DNA of 11,027 nt. It comes from JBGSYN01 sp041750975. Lineage in GTDB: Bacteria > Pseudomonadota > Alphaproteobacteria > Geminicoccales > Geminicoccaceae. Position numbers and translations under genes: made by a program. The stretch spans positions 1 to 11,027 of the forward strand of contig JBGSYN010000124.1 in the NCBI GenBank assembly GCA_041750975.1, in the 5' to 3' direction. Shown here one piece after another: positions 6,140 through 11,027 of the stretch. How positions within the stretch are numbered: the stretch's first letter is position 1; every line of letters starts with the position of its first letter. The notes under the pieces were generated by a model, which worked only from the letters and a program-made list of their open reading frames with translations, searched no databases and was not told the origin of the DNA.

Positions 6140-7539
6140 TGGATATTGCGGGGTTTCGAGCCGCACTCGGCGACATTCCGGTCGAGGACGATGCCCGCAT
6201 CGTTCAGCAGCGGAGCCGCGACTACTACTGGTACTCGCCCTATCTCAAGGCGAGGCTCGACAAGGTCACGGCGGACGTCATCGTCTCTCCCCGCACCAAG
6301 GACGAGGTCAAAATTATTCTCGCTGCGGCCTATCGCCATGATGTTCCGATTACGCCCCGCGGCGCCGGCACCGGCAATTACGGCCAGGCCATGCCGCTTC
6401 AGGGCGGCGCCATGCTGGATTTGCGGGAACTCAACAACGTCATCGATATCAAGCCGGACCGGGTCCGCACCGAGGCCGGCATCTTCATGAACAAGCTCGA
6501 CGAACAGACCTCGGCCGCCGTCGGCGGCGAGCTCCGCTTTCATCCTTCCACATATCGCATGGCGAGCATCGGCGGCTTCATCGCCGGCGGATCGGGTGGC
6601 GTCGGATCCATCCGTTGGGGCGGATTGCGCAATCTCGGCAACATCCTGGGTCTCGAGGTCATCACGTGCGAGGCCGAGCCCCGGACCCTCGACCTCGAGG
6701 GCGCCGACATCCTCAAGGTCGCGCACGCCTACGGAACCAATGGCATCATCGTCGAAGCGGAAATGCCGCTGGCACAAGCCCATGACTGGGTCGACGTGAT
6801 CGCCGGCTTCGACGACATCATCGAGGCCTGCCGTTTCGCCGAGAAGTTGGCGCTGCAGGACGGCATTCTATTGAAGGAAATCTCCCCGGTCGCCGCCCCC
6901 ATCGCTCATGAATATGCCGGCCGCCACCGCGACTTCATTCGCCCGAACCAATCCGCCGTGCTGATGATTGCAGCACCCTGTGCGCTCGAGGCGCTGCTGC
7001 TCTTTCTCGGCCATCATCGGGCCGAACTGCTGTTCCGCAGCGATACATATTCGACCAACGGACGGGGGCGATTGCCGCCGATCTACGAATGCACGTGGAA
7101 CCACACGACCTTGCGGGGCCTCAAGGTCGACCCGACCATCACCTATCTGCAGACGCAATATCCCGATCTCGCCCATGTCGCGAAAATCATCGGGATCCTC
7201 GGCGACGAAATGCCGATGCATATCGAGATGGTGAAATTCGACGGTAAGGTCGTGTTCGCGGGATTGCCGATCGTGCGCTATACCACCGAGGAGAGGCTTG
7301 AGGAGATCATCCGCATCCACGAAGACAATGGCTGCCTCGTCTTCAATCCGCATCGCTACACACTCGAGGAAGGCGGCATGAAACAGACCGATCGGGCGCA
7401 ACTCGCGTTCAAGCGCGAGGCGGACCCCAAGGGTCTTCTTAATCCGGGCAAGATGATCGCCTGGGATGATCCGGACTTCGATTTCTCGTCAGGTCGTGTT
7501 TGGCTGTTCGCCGGTCTGGAAACCCAGGGAGCGATTTGA
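6136..7539 (+). CDS. FAD-binding oxidoreductase, GlcD/vanillyl-alcohol-oxidase (PCMH) fold
   Basis: This is a flavoprotein oxidase or dehydrogenase, likely acting on a hydroxy acid, alcohol or amine intermediate. The 467-residue protein begins with a PCMH-type FAD domain (about 40-220): TPRGAGTGNYGQAM (73-86) for the pyrophosphate, IGGFIAGGSGGVGS (145-158) and YGTNGII (199-205). It ends with the family C-terminal DPKGLLNPGK (430-439). There is no histidine at the usual covalent-flavin position in the RGAGTG loop, so FAD is probably non-covalent. No signal peptide or iron-sulfur motif is seen. Its 4-base ATGA overlap with the amidohydrolase gene indicates coupling. GGGAG at 6127-6131 is four bases from ATG 6136 and seven from the second ATG at 6139, so the start may be one codon later. 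The substrate is unknown. Confidence 0.9.
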   Translation: MMDIAGFRAALGDIPVEDDARIVQQRSRDYYWYSPYLKARLDKVTADVIVSPRTKDEVKIILAAAYRHDVPITPRGAGTGNYGQAMPLQGGAMLDLRELNNVIDIKPDRVRTEAGIFMNKLDEQTSAAVGGELRFHPSTYRMASIGGFIAGGSGGVGSIRWGGLRNLGNILGLEVITCEAEPRTLDLEGADILKVAHAYGTNGIIVEAEMPLAQAHDWVDVIAGFDDIIEACRFAEKLALQDGILLKEISPVAAPIAHEYAGRHRDFIRPNQSAVLMIAAPCALEALLLFLGHHRAELLFRSDTYSTNGRGRLPPIYECTWNHTTLRGLKVDPTITYLQTQYPDLAHVAKIIGILGDEMPMHIEMVKFDGKVVFAGLPIVRYTTEERLEEIIRIHEDNGCLVFNPHRYTLEEGGMKQTDRAQLAFKREADPKGLLNPGKMIAWDDPDFDFSSGRVWLFAGLETQGAI

Positions 7540-8135
7540 TGCGGGTGCATGTGATCCATGCCCACCCGGTCGAAACGAGTTACAACAGGGCCCTCTATCA
7601 TGCCGCCTGCGAGGCGTTGCAAGAAGCCGGCCATACGGTCGACGGGCTCAGTCTCTATGACGAGAATTTTCAGGCAATTTTGAGCCGCGACGAGCGAATG
7701 ACCTACCACGACGTTCCCGACAACCTCACGGTCTGCGTCAAGCCCTATGTCGATCGCCTGAAGGCAGCCGAAGGCTTGGTCTTCGTCCATCCAGTCTGGA
7801 ATTTCGGCTATCCGGCCATCCTCAAGGGTTACTTCGACCGGATCTTCCTGCCGGGCGTTTCCTTCGCCATGTCCGCGGCTCCCGACAGGGGACATCTGAT
7901 CCCGCTACTCGACAACATCAACAAGGTCGCATTCGTGACGACCTATGGCGGGACGCGTTTGCGCGCCTTTCTCGTCGGCGATCCGCCACGCTCCCTGGCG
8001 CGCCGCTGGGCCTGGGCGACTTTTCGCGTGAAGCGCCGGCCGCAATATCTTGCCCTCTACGACATGAACAATAACGGCGAGCAGGAGTTGGCGGCCTTCG
8101 TCGCCAAGGTCCGCGCGGAACTTCGAAGGTTCTAG
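7539..8135 (+). CDS. NAD(P)H:quinone oxidoreductase, flavodoxin-2 family
   Basis: This is an FMN/FAD-dependent two-electron reductase of the MdaB/KefF/NQO1 group. The 198-residue protein has the flavodoxin-like fold marks: HAHPVETSYNRAL (7-19) after the first strand for the flavin phosphate, HPVWNFGYPAILKGYFDRIF (84-103) and TTYGG (134-138). Length is normal. ATG 7539 shares a base with the stop of the FAD oxidoreductase gene (TGATG), and AGGGAG lies seven bases upstream; the 13 upstream codons of the open frame lie inside that gene and are not homologous. It ends the operon and may recycle electrons or reduce a quinone-like or electrophilic intermediate of the pathway (inference from linkage). 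Its stop is four bases from the convergent tctA stop. Confidence 0.9.
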   Translation: MRVHVIHAHPVETSYNRALYHAACEALQEAGHTVDGLSLYDENFQAILSRDERMTYHDVPDNLTVCVKPYVDRLKAAEGLVFVHPVWNFGYPAILKGYFDRIFLPGVSFAMSAAPDRGHLIPLLDNINKVAFVTTYGGTRLRAFLVGDPPRSLARRWAWATFRVKRRPQYLALYDMNNNGEQELAAFVAKVRAELRRF

Positions 8136-8138
8136 CGG
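8111..8138. terminator. possible bidirectional hairpin at the convergent operon ends
   Basis: An interrupted inverted repeat spans the last codons of the quinone reductase gene and the 4-base gap: CCGC (8111-8114) with GCGG (8135-8138), and GAAC (8118-8121) with GTTC (8129-8132) around a 7-base loop. It has three unpaired bases on one side, two on the other, and no T-run on either strand. If it terminates at all it would be a weak or factor-assisted terminator. Confidence 0.2.
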
Positions 8139-8139
8139 C

Positions 8140-9651
8140 TCAGTCCACGTCGTCCTGCGGGCGTTGCGGCAGCTTGCGGCGGGACAGGGCGAATGCGGCA
8201 ATGAGGAACATGGCCGTCACCAGATGAATACCGATCGAGATCCCACTCTCGAACAGGATGCCGACATCGCCATTGGAAATGATGAAGGCCCGCCTGAGAT
8301 TGAATTCCATGTTGCTGCCCAAGAGCAGCCCCAGGACGATCGGCACCAGGGAAATGTTGAGCTTGCGGAAGATGTAACCGACCACGCCGAACCCGATCAT
8401 CATATAGAGTTCGAAAATGCTGTTATTGATCGAGAATACGCCGACGAACGCGACCATCACCACGGTCGGCATCAGCGCCCAATAGGGCAGAGCCAGGATC
8501 CGCGTGAAGAGTCCGACCAGGGGAATGTTCAAGATCAAGAGCATGAAATTGGCGATATAGAGAGATGCGATCAGGCCCCAGATCAACTCGGGCTGCTTCT
8601 CGAACATCAACGGACCGGGCTGCACACCAAGCGAAATCAGCAGGGCCAGCAGCACGGCCGTCGTGCCACTGCCAGGAACCCCAAGCGTCAGCATCGGCAC
8701 CAATGCACCGCCGGCAGCGGCATTGTTGCCGGCCTCGGGTGCGGCTACGCCTCGCGGATCGCCTTTGCCGAAGGTGCCGTTGCGATCCGAGAAGCGCCGC
8801 TCCAATACATAGGCCATGAAACTGCCGAGGCTGGCGCCGGCGCCGGGCAGCACGCCCGCCACAAACCCGATACCCGAGCCCCGCAGCATGGCGCCGAAAG
8901 TCTTCGGCACGTCCTTGATCGCCGACATCAGCGAGCCGATGGGAATCTTGGGGCGATTCAGGGATTCGTGGCTTTCCAGAAAGATCAGAAACTCGCTGAT
9001 AGCAAAGAGCCCGACCAGAGCCACGATGAAATCGATGCCGTCATAGACCTCGTAGATGCCGAAGGTGTAGCGGGCGACACCGCTCATCGGGTCGATGCCG
9101 ATCGTGCCGAGCGCCAGCCCGATGGTCGCCGCCAGCAATGTCTTGAACGGGTTGGCGCCAACGATGCCGCCGATCGTGGCGAACGCCAGGAGGTAGAGAG
9201 CGAAATATTCGGACGGCCCGAAATGAATGGCGACACGGGCCAGCAAGGGGGCGAACAGGGTGAGGCCGATGGTGGCCAAGGTGGCGCCGACGAAGGACGC
9301 GACGCCCGAGATCATCAAGGCCGAGGCTGCCTTACCCTGTCGCGCCATGGGATATCCGTCCAGGGTCGTCATGACGGCCGGCTCGTCGCCTGGAATGTTC
9401 AACAGGATCGAGCTGATCCGTCCGCCATACATGGCGCCATAATAGACGCTGACCAGCATGATGACGGCCGCCGACGGCTCAAGGCCGAGGGCGAAGGCGA
9501 GCGGGATGAGAATGGCCACGCCATTGGTCGGCCCGAGCCCAGGAAGCGCTCCGACCAGTGTTCCGATAAAACAGCCGAAAAGGGCTAAAGCCAGATGGAA
9601 CGGCTCCAGCGCCTCGCCGAACCCCTGTGCCAGCGATGCGAAGATGTCCAT
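8140..9651 (-). CDS. tctA: tripartite tricarboxylate transporter, large permease subunit TctA
   Basis: TctA is the large inner-membrane subunit that moves citrate-like or other carboxylates with TctB and the periplasmic receptor TctC, driven by an ion gradient. The 503-residue protein is strongly hydrophobic with about 11-12 predicted membrane segments. It carries the two related half-motifs typical of TctA: GALPGLGPTNG (35-45) and GVLPGAGASLG (266-276). YGGRISSILLNIPGDEPA and TTLDGYPMA follow the first, and EAGNNAAAGGALVPMLTLGVP follows the second. Start ATG 9651 shares a base with the tctB stop (TGATG), with GGAG eight bases upstream. The TTG at 9654 is a less likely alternative. Its stop is four bases from the stop of the convergent quinone reductase gene. 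Confidence 0.96.
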   Translation of the reverse strand: MDIFASLAQGFGEALEPFHLALALFGCFIGTLVGALPGLGPTNGVAILIPLAFALGLEPSAAVIMLVSVYYGAMYGGRISSILLNIPGDEPAVMTTLDGYPMARQGKAASALMISGVASFVGATLATIGLTLFAPLLARVAIHFGPSEYFALYLLAFATIGGIVGANPFKTLLAATIGLALGTIGIDPMSGVARYTFGIYEVYDGIDFIVALVGLFAISEFLIFLESHESLNRPKIPIGSLMSAIKDVPKTFGAMLRGSGIGFVAGVLPGAGASLGSFMAYVLERRFSDRNGTFGKGDPRGVAAPEAGNNAAAGGALVPMLTLGVPGSGTTAVLLALLISLGVQPGPLMFEKQPELIWGLIASLYIANFMLLILNIPLVGLFTRILALPYWALMPTVVMVAFVGVFSINNSIFELYMMIGFGVVGYIFRKLNISLVPIVLGLLLGSNMEFNLRRAFIISNGDVGILFESGISIGIHLVTAMFLIAAFALSRRKLPQRPQDDVD

Positions 9652-10082
9652 CAACGAAGCTCCAGGAGCCCGAGCGGCAGGGGCAAACCCAGTATCGGAT
9701 CAAACACCACATAGAGGAGCACGGCGAGGATGGCTCCGACCATCACGCATTGCAGCCAGGTCGCGTCGAGAAATCGCGCAAGAAAGATGACGGCCACGAA
9801 CGTTGCCAGTGGAAAGCCCACGGGCTCGAGTGCAATGGCATAGACGACCAGGACAATGACCAACGCAATTTGCCGAAGGAGGGCCTTCCCGCCCGGCCAT
9901 TCGACATCGACGCTCGGCCTGATGATCAGTGCCAGAGACAATAGACCCATCGGGATCGAGACGAAGAGCGGGAAGCCCTCAGTACCGATGGGATCGGCAA
10001 AATCGGTCTGGTAGTTGCTGGCGAGCAACCCGTAGGCGATCGCGAGCACCAGAAAAAAGGTGCCCGCGATTCGATCCGCCAT
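9651..10082 (-). CDS. tctB: tripartite tricarboxylate transporter, small membrane subunit TctB
   Basis: TctB is the small, poorly conserved membrane partner of TctA. The 143-residue protein has about four to five hydrophobic segments (roughly 5-22, 37-55, 68-88, 90-104, 108-128). It begins MADRIAGTFFLVLAIAYG and has the family's DPIGTEGFPLF block near 31-41. ATG 10082 has only a weak Shine-Dalgarno-like GGTAG upstream, so translation may depend on coupling to tctC, whose stop is 29 bases before. The stop overlaps the tctA start. Identity rests on size, topology, the motif and the position between tctC and tctA. Confidence 0.92.
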   Translation of the reverse strand: MADRIAGTFFLVLAIAYGLLASNYQTDFADPIGTEGFPLFVSIPMGLLSLALIIRPSVDVEWPGGKALLRQIALVIVLVVYAIALEPVGFPLATFVAVIFLARFLDATWLQCVMVGAILAVLLYVVFDPILGLPLPLGLLELR

Positions 10083-10111
10083 GAACAGACTACCGTTTAG
10101 GCAATTTCGAC

Positions 10112-11027
10112 CTACTGGATGATGCCGATTTCCTTAGACAGCTCGCGCTGATTGACCACGTTGTCCTCGACGAACTCGGTGAAGCTCTCGCCGCCCCTGA
10201 AGATCGGTGTCAAGCCGTTCTGCTCGGCGGTTTGCTTCCACTCTTCACTCTCGTAGACCTGCGACATGATTTCGAGCCAGCCGTCATAGGTTTCCTGAGC
10301 GACGCCTGCCGGGATGTAGAATCCCCGCCAATTATAACCGACCATGTCGTAGCCCGCCTCGATCGCGGTTGGCACGTCGGGGAATGCCGGCAGACGCTCC
10401 TCGCTCATGACCGCGAGCGCTTTGGCATCACCGGATTCGATAAAACCCGCGATTTCACCGATATCCGTGACGACGACATCGAGATGACCGCCCATCATTT
10501 GCGTCACCGCCGGGCTGCCGCCGTCATATTGCACCCAGCGCATTTGTCGGAGCGCATCGCCGCTTATGCCGCCGGCCTTGGCCGCGAGCAGATAACGCAG
10601 ATGATCCCAACCGCCGATGGCGCTCGAACCGCCGGCAACGACACTCGAGGGATCCGCCTCGATGGCGGTCATCAAATCCTCCAGCGTGTTGTAAGGACTA
10701 TCCTGGTTGACCAGCACCACGCCACTGTCGGCACCGAGCATCGCCAGCCATTTGACCCCATCCGGCCCGCTGGAATAGCGGTCTTGCGCCAGCATCGTCG
10801 CAGCGACTGCGCTGGTCGCAACGAATACATTGCTGTCGTCATTGCGTTTGCTCGTGACATTGGCCCAGCCGACCGCACCGCTGCCGCCGGGCATATTCAC
10901 GACCTGCACCGGGGTCGAAACCAGTCCCTGATCGAGCATCAATTTGCTGACCGAGCGGCAGGTGAAGTCCCAGCCGCCGCCCTGGCCCGCAGGAGCGATG
11001 CATTCGGGTCGCTCAGGATCGAATGCG
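10112..11027 (-). CDS. tctC: tripartite tricarboxylate transporter substrate-binding protein TctC (5' end outside window)
   Basis: This is the periplasmic receptor of the TTT transporter. The frame runs to the right edge with no start, so about 20-40 N-terminal residues including the signal peptide are missing. The visible N-terminal part reads ECIAPAGQGGGWDFTCRSVS, the TctC/BUG ligand loop, with the Cys pair found in Salmonella TctC-like receptors. NMPGGSGAVGW follows, then NTLEDLMTAIEADPSSVVAG and, in the second domain, SGDAKALAVMSEERLP and IPTAIEAG-like FPDVPTAIEAGYDM. The C-terminus (ELSKEIGIIQ) is complete with a TAG stop. It is first of a tctCBA operon, 29 bases before tctB. The ligand is probably a di- or tricarboxylate but is not fixed by the sequence. 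No regulator is visible. Confidence 0.95.
   Translation of the reverse strand, partial: AFDPERPECIAPAGQGGGWDFTCRSVSKLMLDQGLVSTPVQVVNMPGGSGAVGWANVTSKRNDDSNVFVATSAVAATMLAQDRYSSGPDGVKWLAMLGADSGVVLVNQDSPYNTLEDLMTAIEADPSSVVAGGSSAIGGWDHLRYLLAAKAGGISGDALRQMRWVQYDGGSPAVTQMMGGHLDVVVTDIGEIAGFIESGDAKALAVMSEERLPAFPDVPTAIEAGYDMVGYNWRGFYIPAGVAQETYDGWLEIMSQVYESEEWKQTAEQNGLTPIFRGGESFTEFVEDNVVNQRELSKEIGIIQ

Noticed and set aside
8164..9588. Long plus-strand open frame (474 codons) opposite tctA
   Set aside because: It is exactly antisense to a well-supported membrane protein gene. Its translation is rich in D, E, Q, R and H, as expected from the complement of hydrophobic codons in high-GC DNA, and shows no domain.
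1..11027. CRISPR arrays, insertion sequences, tRNA or rRNA genes
   Set aside because: No spaced direct repeats, transposase motifs, terminal inverted repeats or cloverleaf/rRNA-like sequence were seen on either strand.

Overview
The window looks like chromosomal DNA of a high-GC alphaproteobacterium. The evidence is a cysteine-free, alphaproteobacterial-type ribosomal protein L32, strong Shine-Dalgarno spacing throughout, mixed ATG/GTG/TTG starts, and a tctCBA-type carboxylate transporter. The order is not certain; a Hyphomicrobiales-like host is my best guess. No rRNA, tRNA, CRISPR array, insertion sequence or integrase is visible.

Layout. Bases 1-300 are visibly poorer in G+C (about half) than the rest and hold only an unrecognised 81-codon open frame on the minus strand. 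A sigma-70-like promoter (310-338) and a long foldable leader (374-430) precede rpmF (447-641). On the minus strand follow a creatininase-family amidohydrolase (648-1439) and a RidA-family protein (1462-1851), 22 bases apart. A 234-base divergent region (1852-2085) separates them from a tightly packed plus-strand operon: a periplasmic NMT1/SsuA-type binding protein, an ABC ATPase, an ABC permease, a cytosine-deaminase-like amidohydrolase, a GlcD-like FAD oxidoreductase and a flavodoxin-fold NAD(P)H:quinone oxidoreductase (2086-8135). The last five are nearly abutting or overlapping. Four bases further on, in convergent orientation, lies a tctC-tctB-tctA tripartite tricarboxylate transporter (tctC cut by the right edge).

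How the genes may work together. The eight genes from 648 to 8135 read as one uptake-and-degradation module, divergently transcribed from 1852-2085. The ABC transporter would import a small nitrogen-rich, probably heterocyclic compound. Two metal-dependent amidohydrolases of different folds would deaminate it and/or open its ring. A RidA-like protein, two flavoproteins and possibly the carboxylate transporter would handle the rest. The substrate cannot be named from sequence: the CodA-like enzyme lacks the glutamine that binds cytosine in E. coli CodA, and the RidA-like protein lacks the arginine needed for imine hydrolysis. Both therefore look like specialised paralogues. No regulator gene lies in the window.
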